From NCBI GenBank assembly GCA_947179485.1, contig OX359248.1, forward strand, positions 3,675,501-3,739,500: 64,000 nucleotides of DNA, read 5' to 3'. Origin of the DNA: Allacma fusca (lineage: Eukaryota > Arthropoda > Collembola > Symphypleona > Sminthuridae). The notes beneath the pieces are model-generated. The model had not been told where the DNA came from. It was given only the letters and a program-made list of their open reading frames with translations, and did no database searches. This document shows positions 36,301-50,558 of the stretch, in pieces (within the stretch, counting starts at the first letter, position 1; each line of letters begins with the position of its first letter). Both the position numbers and the translations under genes were made by a program.

Positions 36301-39300
36301 CTCTCCCCCATATGTACATATGTCAGGATTTAATGTCGGAAATGAGATCTATGAGTCTGCGTTGATACAGTCAAGAGACTGGAGGAGACAGGGAAGACGG
36401 AGAACAGTAGTGAAAGGAAATAAGTTTCGGAGAAAAATTGAATTAAAAATATAATTTCCTTTCCGCCCCACTGGAAATTACTTATGGAAGGAGATGATAT
36501 AATTTTAATGACATGAGCATAATTCAAAGGCAATTTTATTAATACATTTTTGGGAAATTGAAAGACGGAGAGAGAGAGAGAGAGAGAAAAAGGAGGAGAG
36601 AGTGGAGCGAGGAGAAGTAAAAAAAAAAAGGGAACAAAATCACAGGGAAAAATATGTCATTGAAGGGTTTGACTCCAGGAACTAATTTTCCCGTTAATTT
36701 GACTAGCTAATTGGATGGTAAGAAAGACTTTTTCATTTCCTTTCATATGGACTGATAGACATTTTCTCCTTTCTTTACACTCATTTCCAGCAAATTAGGA
36801 AAAAAAGCTATTATTATCAACTGTGGGAGTCGTGAGGAAGGTTACCTTCTAATTGTCCATAAGCATGTCATCCTATGTTTAGGAGTTGTATGATCCCTTG
36901 ACAAATTTACCAGTGTCGATCATTATAACAGTTTCCCTGGGTCACAAAAGAGGAGACTACTACTACAACATTCTAACTCAAAATATACATGCTCCTGGAA
37001 CTTAAGGGAGCCTCATGGAAACTATGTATATGTGAGCACTCCATGGGGTATGTAGTATGTATGCTGAGTATGCACGGCCGGCTTGTATTTATTAGTACGT
37101 CCATGATTAGAGAGTCATATTATGTATGTATATTTGTAGGCTCTGAGGGAGGGAAACTGTCAAGGAAGGAGAACAATGCAGAGCTTATAGACAGTGAACC
37201 GTGAAAGGATTTCCAATTTTTATTGTCATCCTCAGGGCTGAGGATTGGACATTTTTAAAATTCTCAACAATGGCTAATAGATATGAAATCCTGATAAGCT
37301 CCTCCAACGGAACCTCCATCTCCTTTGACATTCTCCCTGTATAAAGATAATTGCGGACCAATCAATGACTCTAATTTATTCCCCAGCCTCAAACGCTCCA
37401 GCATTTCCAATTGTGACAAGGAATCAAAAATATTTTTAAGATTAGTCACTCCAGTGTACAAAATATACTTTAGGATTTCCCACAGGCAAACGTACTACAT
37501 GCTCAATATAAGACTCAATATATAATTATATCTACGTAAACCTGGGAAATTTTGAGCTTAAAATAGAAAAGTTGCTCTGATCTTCTTCTATTCAAATGCT
37601 CATCATGATGATTGGAATTATATCATTGAGTTGCTTAGAACCATTGAACTCATACTACTAAACCGAATCATATAACCTGCATAGCAGACGAAATGAAAAA
37701 AATATTTCTTTAAAATTCCAGAATTAGATTTGAAAGTAGATGCGATTAGAAAATATTTGACTGGAGAATTATTTGATGGAAATCAAATAAATCGAGTGAG
37801 CTGAGATTCTCTAAAGATGTCAAATGAGAGTTAATGTCGGAGTCGTTAATTTATTAGTAGAATCTTTGGGATGGATGTCAGTACGCTCATTCTGACCTCA
37901 AAATTCTTTAGTGATTGTATCCTCTGAAGACAATTTTCCCTTCTGAATTGATTATTATGTATCGAGTTCAGATTCCTCTAGGAACTCATGGACAGGAACT
38001 TGTGAAGTTCAAATATGTTTTGTTGGCAGTGGAACAAAATTGTTTTGCTGGAAGGGATACATTTGAAGGGCATCCTATCCAGATGTATCCATCCAAGCAA
38101 ACGTGTACAAGATGAGAAGGTTGAGCCGGATTTGAGAAAAAGATGATTACCTGAACTCGAGCCTCACTCAGATCCAGTCTCAGAGCGAGTTCCTCCCTTG
38201 TAAAAACATCGGGGTACTGAGTTTTCTCAAAGGCCCTTTCCAGCTGATGTAATTGGTAAGTGGTGAAAGTTGTCCGACTTCTTCGCAATTTCCTTGGCTT
38301 GTTCCCCATTTCCTCTTCCGACACTCCACCGCCGTCCCCGCCACTTCCCCCACCTCCAACCACGCTCTCCAAACTCTCACCCCCTCCGACCCGGTCCTCC
38401 GCATTGAGTCCCAATTCCTCACCCGTCTCACTCGACGTCGAGGATGAGGAGCTGGAAGGTTCCGCACTCATCTCCAAGTCCCCGATGTCACCCTGTATGA
38501 AAGACCATTGAATACCCATGTAAATTTCGGGATTAAATTAGGAACCTGAATCGGGAGTGATTTGCTCCCAATTCCACCACTCCCTCAGTCATTACAGTAC
38601 TGTATTACAGGCTGAGGGGGAGTCATTTGAAATAAGTTACGCTCAACTCCATCAATAACAGTTAATAGAAGTTTCCCGAGCCTTTCAGGAAGAATCAATG
38701 ATAATGACTTGTTAAGGTAAAGAGATTTGTTGGCTCGTAATTAGGAGTGAAAGAGCTGAGTATTACCTTAAAGGCTGGGGAGTGCCGGTGAAGAGCTACT
38801 TTGCTCACGAGGTGGTGATGATTCGGCTCAATCAGGCCTGTAAATGGAGAATAACAGAGAGCAGTTAGTTTCCATGCAGTTGGTTCTCCCAGTTCATAGC
38901 AAGTCCTTTGGATTCTACGAAGTATGTACTTAAATTCTGAACCAATTCCCCATGGTATCCATTTGACACTACATGGGCTATAATACATAGTGCATAAGGA
39001 GCAAGGAGAGAAGAGACTTTTGATGATGACAGTCATCAGGCCATTTATGGCTCATTTAACTTTGAACATCTTCCTCACTCTATATATCCCTCCACTCACT
39101 CCGTCAGAGTGACTCTGAGAGGAGCAATTCCGGGATGAATTGAGTCCCGCGGAACGTTCTGTAGGGTGACATTTCTCTCTGAGGTTTCCCCTTTTTTCCA
39201 AAACTCAAGTCTATACACAGAGAGCTTATGCTATCTGTCCATGTGTGTTCCCACTGTTCCCAGGCCGATTACATTCAAAGGCATATTGTCCCCATGGCTT

Positions 39301-40915
39301 TCGCCTCCATTATCCCTCACAAGCCTTGTTTGTATACGTAGGAAAAGGAACAGCTCTAACTTAGTCGAGTCCATTGTATGGTCATGTTTTATTTCATTCA
39401 AATTCAAAGAATTCCATGTGCATGTCCCATGTATGTACATCCTCTACATATGGGCGAATCTACATATATGTTAAGGGCCAGATCAGCTTTGGGTAGATAC
39501 AACAACTGATGATGTATGTCCCTTTGAGTTAATATGAGTCCATGACGTATATATCTCCTTACGTGAACACTGTCTATGAATGTGGCGTAATTACTGGAGA
39601 GCCCTTGCTCAGAGCAAGGGCATACATACATATGTGGGGATATTCGTATGTAATTACTATGCATGTACTCAGACAATGTAAATGAGATGATCGTGTGGCT
39701 TGTTGTTAGTTGTAGCTTTCATGGTAAACTTGCTCACGGGGATCCGGACATTGTGGAGGGATGGGGAAAGTTGTTGAAGGGATTGATGGATAGTTATTAC
39801 ATGGAAAATGGAAACTGTTGGAGCCGATGAGAGGCAAGAGGTTTAATTAGTCCGGTGAATGTAGAGTCGGCAAATGTCCCAGCACGTGCTCACCAGTACT
39901 ATCATTCATTGATCTTATTTCATGACTCACGGAACAATCCGCAACAATAGACACTAATCAATTTCCTTGTATTCACTTCCCAGTATAGCATGCTCGGCTC
40001 TAGTAAATGTCCTCAGAACGTATGCACAACCCGGAGCCCACACTGCCTTTCAAAATGTGTGTATATCTACACATTTGACAAAACACATTAATTCATAAGG
40101 CAGTCATCCCTCCCATTAGTGGGTATATGCATGTCATTAGGCTCGACTGGAAATAATAGGAATGATATGTACGAGCCTGGGAGTCTCATAAATCTGTGAG
40201 CGTTCGTCGGTCCTTCAAAAATTTCCACTCATATTTATTTTCTCAAGATTTTCACGCCATTTTATAATTAAAGCTCAAAATGTTTTCCTTCCTAGGGAGG
40301 ATTTTATCTTTATTATTGTCGCAGTCTTGGCTTTGAGTCATTTGGCTCGGAACATGTGATTTCTGTGGATTCCCCAAGCATTTCCCCTTCTTTCATCGAA
40401 TCACTGACCTTAATCATCCCGATGTGTCTGTCCTAATTACTCGGAACACACCACTGTAATTATTACTAATTAATAGTTAGCCGTAATTCAGTGATAGCCC
40501 TGATGCTCTCACACATTAATGCAAATATAATATCCAGATGTCATCTCATGAGTAAGCTACGGCCCTAGGTGATGCAATACTGATGTGAGCCTCTTGACGA
40601 GATGTGATTTGTAGGAAAAATTAATTACTTCACATAAATTAGCACATGTGTAAATTACGGCGATGGTGTAAGTGTGTGTGTGTCTATTATGTACATATCT
40701 GTACAGTTCTATTTCATGCCTACTTTGCATATGAGCTACAGGCAGAAGGACTGCCACGTCCTACCAGGAAAACGTTTTACAAAAGCTATCAGTTCAAATT
40801 AAAAACTACTCTAAAAATATAAAGGACGTACATAAATCCCTCTGCACTTTTTTTAGCTGTGCTTTGTAACTATATACACTATTAGAGAAGGAAAATGAAT
40901 CATATGATGTGTGTG

Positions 40916-40960
<45 letters not shown>

Positions 40961-42949
40961 ATCCTAGGAACCGATTTTGTTTCGAGCCCTTCAACCCTCG
41001 TTCTGGTTTCATAGCTTGTAACGCTTCCAAGGGATCATTGAAATACCTCCCTGGGAGATATTCTCCTATTTACAATATCACCGAGGGGACAATTAAGCCA
41101 ATGTACCGGGGATACTTCAGTCCATTCAAATAGCATGTACCGACACATGTAAATCCGTTTTGTACAATAAGCACTGTAGTTTGTGCACGCATGCATAGAT
41201 ACATATAACATGACATGGAGCAGTCTGTCTGTAATGATTATGCACGTAGGAAATGGTACAGTGAGCAGGATTTTGAGCCCAAGTTGAGTACCGAGTCTTA
41301 TGTAATCCGCTTTAACTCACGCTTATTTTAAGCAGAGACCCAACTATATATTGCACTTTAAATGGTCCTTATCATTTTGAGCAATTATCCTCCCTGCCTA
41401 CGTCCAGTCTGTGGGAGATTTTTTTAATCAGAGGGAAATTGCAGATGATACCATTTTAATTGCAACTGATACTATCTCCTATAATTTGATACTCAATTGA
41501 TTCCAAGTGTTACTACATTTATGACTGCAATACAGGTAGTCTCTAAACAAATAGTAATAAGTGTGAGTGACACTACTTTGCACAAAGTTTACACGTATCT
41601 GGTCAAGGTTTCATCACTCAATAGGGTAACTGAACCTCCCAGAACGTCCTATGGACTCTACATCAACTCTCATAAATTATTTAACTTTCCAATGAAATAC
41701 TACCCGACCTCAAACACGTTCCTTGGATTTTCCTCCCTACAAATATCCACCTATTGATGCCCCTTAAATACAGACATTGAGTGTATTGGGCTTGGAATTA
41801 CATGTACATACATAGTAGAGATTCGGACCTGCCTAGGGAAATTTAAGGACAGACACATGCTATACTTTGGTACGAAAATGAACGTGTTCTATACATACAA
41901 GGTTATATTGGATCCAATGAATAGCATGTTCCAGACATAGTGCCGGGAATCAACCCCTGAATTTGTGGAGCGGGAAGGATGGGACGAGAGCGGCTTGTAC
42001 TAAACTTTCGCTGTAGTATTTACTATAGCTCCAGAGAGTACCTCAACCGAGTAATATTATGATATAACATTCCCTCCGTGAGCTTCGGGTCATGTAGATA
42101 AAAGTGTGCTATTAAAGAATCCCTACATAAAAATCTCGTGAGCACTAAAGTGATTTACACATTGTACAAATGCCATGAATTCAATGAGCAGAAAGCCACC
42201 ATGGTTGAGGGAAACCTATTGAACAGAGGCAGACACACACACACTGCCTCCATATATACATATATAGTGCAGTAATTGCACAGAAATAGCCTCCGGACAT
42301 CTGCAAGGATTGAAAATCTCCCAACCACACATTACCCATTTGCTAACACTATAACTTTCAGAGTAAACTCTCCTAATTAAAATCACTCTAATGATTGACA
42401 AGCATTGTGAATTATTATACATACAAGGAGAACACAGAGCTAACTGAAGAACATATGCATTTTTTAAAGCTTACGCTGCTGTAGTTTCCTCATATGCCGT
42501 GGCTTCACACATATGTAAATATATGTAGCAGGCTGGACAATGAAATTAACAGGGCTTCGTGATATGTACACGTTTTAATTCCCCTTGGGAAAATAAATAA
42601 GCATTTATAATGGAATTTAATTCAATTGCAACTACGTGCTCCTCAAGTGCGAACTACAGTAACGATTATGAGCTAAAACCTGTTAAGAAATTAACACTAG
42701 ATATAGACTTGTGAGTTAACTCAGAGCCCATGTATTACATGGCTAGGGGTTGTGAAACGCACATTACTCTTAACATTTTCATGATGAATTATGGAGGACT
42801 TGACAAATTATTCTCTTACTTGTGTTATGGTGCAAGCTGGCTTCTTTGGCGAGGAGTTTCTCAATGCTGGAGTATACGGAGGTGCACTTGATCCCACTCT
42901 CGGAATCCGGTCCCACGGACGAATTGGTCCTCATCAATGATTTACTCAT
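33318..42949 (-). CDS. hbn: Homeobrain, paired-class (Q50) homeobox transcription factor
   Basis: Nuclear DNA-binding protein. In insects homeobrain is expressed in the embryonic anterior brain (family knowledge). Four coding exons: 42820-42949, 38767-38837, 38151-38492, 33318-33980; GT-AG junctions, phases 1-0-0, 401 residues. Residues 24-36 contain [12 protein letters not shown], resembling the octapeptide/eh1 repression motif. Residues 76-125 are Ser/Gly/Glu-rich. The homeodomain is about 136-195: [60 protein letters not shown]. An intron falls between positions 46 and 47, the classic paired-class site, and residue 50 is Gln. The stretch [21 protein letters not shown] and SEARVQ match homeobrain better than aristaless, Arx, Rax or orthopedia as I remember them. 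The tail is Ser/Pro/Gly-rich and ends with [19 protein letters not shown], a divergent OAR-like motif. The start has an in-frame TGA six codons upstream. Introns 1 (3,982 nt) and 3 (4,170 nt) are large and non-coding. Confidence 0.92.
33981..38150 (-). other. hbn: Large intron 3 of homeobrain (splits the homeobox)
   Basis: 4,170 nt between homeodomain positions 46 and 47. It is non-coding in all frames that I could judge. It contains a GA tract at 36568-36587 and TATGTA/TACATA words near 35100 and 36310. Several open frames in it (for example 35903-36190) are Leu/Ser/Pro-rich translations of CT-rich DNA and not genes. Confidence 0.7.
36568..36587. repeat. (GA)n microsatellite
   Basis: About 10 GA units followed by a purine-rich stretch to 36640. 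Confidence 0.85.
40430..40490. promoter_or_regulatory. TAAT-core cluster, possible homeodomain-binding element
   Basis: Within 60 nt there are CTAATTACT, TGTAATTATTACTAATTAAT and CGTAATTC, giving five or more TAAT/ATTA cores, several in palindromic arrangement. Paired-class homeodomains bind such sites as dimers (established for the class). AT-richness of the genome makes this weak on its own. Confidence 0.3.
40908..40959. repeat. (TG)n(TA)n(TG)n composite microsatellite
   Basis: Short TG run, then about 10 TA units, then about 15 TG units, 52 nt in all, inside homeobrain intron 1. Potential Z-DNA or cruciform former. Confidence 0.9.
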
Positions 42950-42951
42950 TG

Positions 42952-43105
42952 TGGACTTGACTGATCAAATTGGGCTTGATGATCAAATTGGACTTGATGG
43001 TCAAATTGGTCTTGGCTGATCAAATTGTACTTGGCTGATCAAATTGTACTTGGCTGATCAAATTTGACTTGACTGATCAAACTGGACTTGACTGATCAAA
43101 TGATT
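42952..43105. repeat. TGATCA minisatellite at the homeobrain 5' end
   Basis: About eight copies of a 19-20 nt unit, consensus on plus CTGATCAAATTGNACTTGG, with some copies losing the first T of the palindrome. The array begins 3 nt upstream of the homeobrain start codon, so it would lie in the 5' UTR or the core promoter. Each unit carries the palindrome TGATCA, whose TGA gives stops in more than one frame, including one in frame with the start at 42965-42967. Confidence 0.9.
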
Positions 43106-45600
43106 GGTTGTGGGTTCAGGTAAAAGTTATTCTCTTCCAACCGTTGTCCTTTTGTCAACGCTCCACAGGGAAAAATGTTGTGTGTGTGTTGATTGGAACT
43201 ACACTGGGATTTTACTAATCGAGTTAGGATTAATTTCGTCGTTTGGAGGTAATTTACGATAAAAGTGTAAAATACCGTGTAAACTTCCTGATCTGCTCTG
43301 TTGTCAATCTAGCTGAATCATCAGCCCTCGGAAATTATGACTATTAATGCACACCAGCAGTATCTGTATTTGTGTACGGGGAAAAAAAACTGTGTGACTG
43401 ATGGGGTCTGTGTGCAGACGAGTGTGTGTGTGTGTGTGTGTATAATGTAATGTCACAATTTAATGTAGAACATCAAATTATTAATTTTATTGCCGGTATA
43501 TTTTACAACAACGACTGTCCCAATAGTCCGTCTCGTTCAAATAGCTCTCTATTCCTCATATACATTACCTCGTAGGACTGTACCCCACTGGAAAATACAA
43601 CCATAAAAAAAAGAGACAAAATCAGGTAGGTACACTAAAGTACCATTATTAATGTAATGTAATCAAATGTAAATTAATTGGGAAAAAAAGATTGTGTCTC
43701 ATCAAGCTGAATAAATGTGAGGATTGGGCATTTGGAGCTACTCAAATGACTGTTTAGACTTGTTGTTAAATATGGCCAGATAAATGTTTTATCGCTTATT
43801 TAAATATTGATGGGACAAAAGGAACCCATTTGTACAAATTGTGTCTGACAATCTCAGTTCCCTCACATTGACTCCTCTACTACACACTGCTGTATCCCAC
43901 ACTATTGCACTGCACTTTCCTCATCTCAACCCGACACTCGAGGTGAGGTGGGACTGTTACCAAAAGGTATGTACGTCCTGTATGTGTGAGACTGGGATAG
44001 GAGTCTTGATTGTGATTGTGTGTAAACTTCCCTCTATATGTCGTATAATCTACACGGAGCTCCTAACTGAGCCCAATCTCTCACACAGAGTAGATCAGAG
44101 TCACCAGTTATCTCTCTATATGGACTCTGGTATAATACAGCCTGCACTGTATATTATGTGGTAACAAAACAACAACAACTGTAAAATAATATTGAGCGGG
44201 TCAATGAATCCAAGTTCCTCATTCACATTTATTGTCAATATTAGATGAGAGTGGAGGTGTCATCATCAAATCTCTTTTGTGCAAATCTTATTGCCACTCA
44301 CGAAATCCTTCAGTCAACAGAGGAGTCTCTATTAGGTGGAATCCTAATGTAATTATTACATATGTCCCCTCACATGCATCCGTCAGATTCAATATGTTTA
44401 TTTTTTTTTACATATAAATATATATGTAGGAGCTCAGAGTTTCGATATATGTACGTTCGTAGCACTAGGAATCCACACTGTAAAAAAAAACAAATTCCAG
44501 TCAGGTTAAATATTTGGAAATAACTATCTCAACTCCCTATCTGTATCTATAGATACTATGTAGTTAGATACTTAAAAGCATTATTTCTCTAATTTAAATA
44601 ATAATGTTTCCTAGGAAAAAGCCACCAAGCTAGAGAACCACGTTGGTCTTAACTACAAATACTCCAACCCTCCCAATTGATAGTAATCACGCGATCTCAT
44701 TTGGGAATTACCATTTGGATGGTGCCCTCAGTTAGCACAATCAGATACATTAGCATACAATTATCAACATGTGCAAGTCATATTATGTGTATACTTAAAT
44801 GCTCCGAGCTTCGCAAATCCCCTCAACGTCCTCTGTGTAAATTAATGGAGGTGTGTAAGCTAATGTCCCTATAGTTAGATACACAATCTCGACTGCAACT
44901 GACTTTAGGAGTTGGGTTGACTGGAGCAATAATACGTTTTTCTGAGGCAAATCCCTCCACTGTTTCCCTACCACTGCTCAAGTTTGTATGTATGTATGTA
45001 CCTCGATGTGGATGTTGACTGTATGCCAGGATTGTTTACAACGAGATTTCTAGTGTAATGACAATACTATTTGGAGTGGTAAATGTAATTAACATTTTTA
45101 GAATCTTTACTTTACCCAGAGATTTTGTTTTAGGTACTTACGTGTATGTGGAAAGTATCCGAGAGACTAATAGAAGAATTTTTGACGTAACTTTGGACTG
45201 GGAACGACGTTGTAGAAAATTGTGGAAGGTTGTTTGTTGTTGTTTTGATGTGTTGATATGGTATAGTGGATGAGGGAGAAAAAAATGATGTCTTATTGCT
45301 GGTGAGATTTGTTGGAACCAGGGAAGGAAAACGATGCAGCCGGATCAAGTAGTTGTTGTTGAATGTTGACTGCACCGTAAACATGAGGCTACTTTACTAG
45401 GGAACCGTTCAAAGTCAGGTAGTTTGGAGAGTGTCCTGTATATGGGGAAAGTAAAGAAGGGCTGGGAGGGATATAGAGTGTCTCTGGGAGTGTATCTCTG
45501 TCTGTACTGTGGTGGAGGTGAGGAGCATGGAGCAAGTAATGGTTGGGGTTGATACAGAGACGATAATAATTAGTGTAGGTAGTTAGCTCGTTAGGTTAAT
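43106..45600. other. Non-coding, upstream of homeobrain
   Basis: Expected to contain the homeobrain promoter and upstream regulatory DNA. A TG tract lies at 43422-43442. No coding sequence supported. A palindromic word ATGTAATTATTACAT occurs near 44347-44361. Confidence 0.45.
43422..43442. repeat. (TG)n microsatellite
   Basis: About 10 TG units, roughly 480 nt upstream of the homeobrain start. Confidence 0.85.
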
Positions 45601-48600
45601 CAGAGGACCCCTGAAGGGATTGGAAGACGAGTTGGAGGCCCCCCATGGTTCCCAATCCCGGACCGTTTCCTCCCGCAAGATCCAATCCGAGATTCGGGAC
45701 GAGCCTCCAAGGCTGGACTCCTCTCCACAATAACCCTGATTATCACCCACCATTGGCTACTAACATCCCTCGAGTCTGTAGACAAGTTCCAGCTGTTATC
45801 ACTCATGCATACATGCTCTCTCCCATAAGAGGAAAAACACCAGTGCTCAGTATCTATCATCCCGGCTCCTCCAGCAATTAAACTCCATCAGAGTCAGGAG
45901 TCCGGGTCTGAAAGGAAAAGTACGGTCCTCAGAGCTATCCTGTCTCCAGTCCTTGTCCAGCTCAGTCACAGTCACTAGAGGGACATCCTCACGCATAGAT
46001 TAATTCAGGGATGAATCGTGTAATTAGTCCTTGTGTACATAATTATTACTTGAGCTATTCTTTTTCTTTTTCAGTGTCATGTCTCTACTGTTCCTCTCCT
46101 GGCAGACAAGCTCTCTTTCAGGATACACCCAAGGATTAGTCTCAACTGTATTTTCATACCTGGCTCCCTCATTCCTAATTATTTTTATGCTTTTATTTTA
46201 TTTCCACCTTAAACTCTACTTCCTCTTTTAACCCTTTTTTTATTATAATTATTTTTTAATTCCATACACCCCACTCTTGATTTTTGACTGTCTTTGAGGA
46301 TTCCCTCTCACAGAAAGATAAGAGGTGCTTGCCATTTATTTTTCTCCAATGTCCTTGACTCTTTATTCGAAAGTTAAGTTACTTTGCTCCAGAAATTTTT
46401 GAAATAACAACAATAATTTAGTGTTTTTTAACTCCCTTCCCCCCTATTTTATTTTCAAAATTGTAAAGTTAGCTTCTCTGGAAATCAGGTTATAAAAACT
46501 GTGTTGTGGAGCAATTCTCATGAAACTACTAATTATTTGTATGTTTTTTTAGGGACTTGAAAAATTTGAAGTTGAATATTCTTGGGATGTTTTCAATAGA
46601 TACTAATAATTATGACTGTATTTTAAAAAAAAAATCTTAATTGAAAAAATGTAAAAATTGAGAATGACAACCTTGTGTAAACGTAAAATGTAATCATTTG
46701 AGTTTATGTAATTACATGTATATAATTATGTCTAATATTAATTAATATAATTATGTAGCTATACGATGTAATTTGACACATAATTATAAGAATGTTTATT
46801 TGAGAAACATATTTACGCACTTAACATAGTTACTTCAAAATTTACACTCAATTAATTCTACCCATTCGGTATTCTCCTGGCCTGATTTCCCCATTTATAA
46901 AAGTAGCATTATGTCATTAGAGGGAAGGTTGAGATAAATAGTTTCTATAAGTTTATCCCCAGGAACAGACCAGATATTTGGCACTGGGACCCTCCAGCAA
47001 CTGAATGTAGACCAAAGTTATTATTTTAAGAACATAATTTTGATAGTACTGTAAATACTTTCTCTAATACGAGAAACCACACTTTGAATTTCAGTTGTAA
47101 TGTGTCATTGATGCCAATCGATATTCCAGTTCGTTCACTCAATTAAAATACACCACAAGTCCATTACAACTATAAAACTCATTATATGACTTATATTTAT
47201 ATAGCCGTTAATTACTATGAGCCCGGGATTCATTACTCGGCCAAGTCTAGACCTCTGGACGTTATCATGTTAGAAATAGTATTTATTGGAATGGGGCTTA
47301 CAGAGAGGAACCAACCCTGGGACTTTGACTGACGTTGTCTTAAAGCTCCGAGGAAGACAGACACCTTTGATTTTTACCCCGTCCCCCTCTCAATTCCCCT
47401 AGCCCCATGAAGTGCAGGGAAAACATGACCAGTACTTAAAATGTGTTAAACCAGGATTTACTTTTTATTTATGCATGTCCACAGAGTGTGAAATGAGCCC
47501 AATTATTACCTCCCTCCATAACCTTCATTTATTACTCTCACGTTATGGCTGGGATTTTGTTATGCTTTAACCTTGTTATCACTCCCATCACTGTGGTTTA
47601 AGTGTCCCACCTCTTCCATGCACTCACATATTATTTACTGTCCGTACATATGTATAGGCAGTATAGTACTGTATCTACGATTACCTATACGTATGTAGGA
47701 CAGTCCCTCAGTCGTCTCCTTACACCACTTGAGGCTTTATATCATTGAGTATAAAAATTCATACGTATGTCTGAATACGTGTAGAAATGTACGTATACTT
47801 ATAATTGCATCCTTTGCTGTATGCTTCATATGTAATTATGTACTTTGCTGGTTGATGTGTTGAGGACAGTAGGAAGCACCCCTTGCCTTTAATTTATGAC
47901 TGAGCATTAGTCACTTGTACAGGAACGGAGGCGTCCGAGCCAAGTGTCATGGGTCTGCTCGTCTTCGCTCCTTCCTTCCATTACTGTGGCCACAGGCTGT
48001 CAAGTTCTGTCACCTGAGGTGAGTCCACCTGTCAACTCCATCTCACAAACTGATACTGGCTCACAATTGGAAATTATTACTTCCAATCTATAGCCTTTCC
48101 ACTTATGATTTAACCTCCCTCAGACTCAGCACCTCCATTATATATCCTCAGTGAGTGACCCTATTCAATCCGTTGGTTCATGTATTATTACCTACTATTT
48201 AAAATAATGTCACCAGGAGCTGTTATTCATGTAACGAGCGTTAGCCGAGGATGTTACTAGTCGAGCATCCTAGCATGAGCATTATGTTACAGTCATATGT
48301 CTCAATGAGCAATTATTCCTCATGCTGTATTGGTGGAGTTGATGTTATCTTCCTAAGCTCAGAGCTATTCGAGAGACTAACGTATGTACATATGGAAGAA
48401 AAATTGTGAAATATATATATAGATACAATAGACAAACAATTTGATGAATATAGAGTCGAAAGGGAAAAACAGTGACATTGTACAATGGGGAAAAACAGGA
48501 AAGTCAGCACTAAAAACATGACAATAGAGAGTCAAATTACAACTGAGTCTTTGTACAACTGTCTGGAAATTTGAATTCCAATCTTTCGCAAAAAAAAAAA

Positions 48601-50500
48601 AAAATTGTTCAATATTAAACTGTGAGTCCTCAACTGATCAATTTAATAAACGAAGTATACATATAATAATGTAAATTGTACTGTGCGAATGTGACTTCCC
48701 GGTAAAACTCTACCCAATAACTTAATGTCAGCCATAAATGAATGGAATATTGATATGAGGGGAAAAAAATGTACAAAGACCTGCTGTAATGGGGATGAGA
48801 GTGCATTAATAAGTGACTGGCATTGTGCTCATTAGAATGGAGCTCAAATGAGAAAAAATCAGATGGGAAGATTAAATTTCCAAAATGAATCCAGGCTTGA
48901 GAGTGGGTGAAATGAGACGAAGTATTTCCGAACATCGTCGTGGTTGTAGTTTGAAGCAACTCTGAAAATTGATGTCTTCCTTCCAAGTGGTTGGTAGTAT
49001 ATAGTATGAATATATATGTATATGGATGAGTGTTATGGATGGATCCGAGTCATAGGAGTGCTCGGGCTCATCCTCCGTTCCGAGATCCGCTGGGGTGGGG
49101 AAAGAAAGGATGGGAATTTGATTAAACTGTTCAAATGTGGAGTTACCCAGTGACAAAAAAGGAGGAAAGTTTTGTAGCAATTCAAATGACATATTCCCCA
49201 TACAGAGACTGAGAGATACAGTTATTTACACTGTGGCTCTGATTGAAGGTAATATCAGGCAAATATAGCCAGGCTGAGTGTTGATGTTTAATAAGGAGTT
49301 GCTTGTTCAGAATTCAATAAAGAAGCTCTCTCCTCCTCATCTCTCCGCTCCAGACACACGGAATCAAGCTGGGTGGAGAAAATACAAATGAAATGAAATG
49401 TGTCGTTTATTGTCGCTAATCCTTGTCTTTGCACAGGGTCCAAGTCCAGTCATCATTTTCGCTCTTCCCACGTTACCTAACAACTCATCAGCCAAATCCA
49501 AGTCCTTCAGTTCAGCCGGAGATCTCCAAGTACAGCATGCACATAACAGAAGATCCTCCCGCGGTTAAGAGACAAAACCACCCCTCCCGATTATTTTTTT
49601 TCAAAGGATGGCCCAAAGGATAGGAATCCATGTCTACATTTAATTGTATTTCCCTTCCCTACTGACGCACTTACTTTATTTCATTAAAGAATTAATAATA
49701 AACTTTCTATTTTATTTTTAATTTGAAGAAACATTTCTCATTCAAATAATTACACTCGCAAACTGTTTTGATTTTGAGTCATTACATTTTTTATATAGCG
49801 TATTTTACCCACACATTTATGTTTTGTAAAAGCAGAACCCTGCAATTATATAATTACATATATACACATCTCAGAGGACATTATTAAATGTCTGCATCTT
49901 GTAGCTGAATGTCAGCAATGTCAGTATATCTATGTATATCCTTCAACTATATCCTACACGATACACTTGACAAGGACACTAAAATAAAAAGCGTAAGGCA
50001 TTTAGCATATTTTATAGGATGATATTCTATGACTGTAAAAAATTGAGGATGCAATATAAATTTGTGTAGAAGTTTGTTCCCCACATTTGAATCATTTGTA
50101 ATCAAAGGTAGTCAGATTCTGGGCCTAAGCAAATTGGACGGATTTATTTTATTTTGAAAATGTTCAACTCCTATCCTGATGAGGATCCTTCCCACTCCTT
50201 AACGGACTACTTTCGAACCAGCAGTTAGTATTGGGCTGGGTGCGTCTGCATATTAAACTACACACACGGGGACTCCTGATTTGTGACCTCGGTTCATATA
50301 AGTATGTTCTTAAGCATTTGTATCCACAGGGACCTTAAAGGTAACATTTGGGAAGAGAGCTTGGAATTGGTTGAGCAATAAGCAGTGCAGTAGATGCTTC
50401 TATATCTATATGTAATTATGTGTAATGTAATGGGAGCTGAGGTGGAGAGAAAGCTAGATCCCTACATATATCATTATAGGAACAGAGTTATTGAATTGAA
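45601..50500. other. Gene desert, part 1
   Basis: No gene supported on either strand. Two frames looked mildly protein-like (45645-45881 plus, 49030-49201 minus) but lack a domain, conserved motif or convincing exon borders. 46,200-46,860 is particularly AT-rich. Confidence 0.45.
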
Positions 50501-50558
50501 TTCATTGAGACGGTGCTGGAGGGAAAAGGCTTGAATTTTTCTCGTTCACTTATCCTCA

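Larger units (their letters stand above)
38838..42819 (-). other. hbn: Large intron 1 of homeobrain
   Basis: 3,982 nt, non-coding. It holds a TA/TG composite microsatellite (40908-40959) and a cluster of TAAT homeodomain-type cores (about 40430-40490). First introns of developmental homeobox genes often carry enhancers; that is inference here. Confidence 0.65.

Noticed and set aside
49030..49201. Minus-strand frame starting MGNMSFELLQNFPPFLSLG as an exon
   Set aside because: Acidic and protein-like in part, but no partner exon, domain or clear donor follows.
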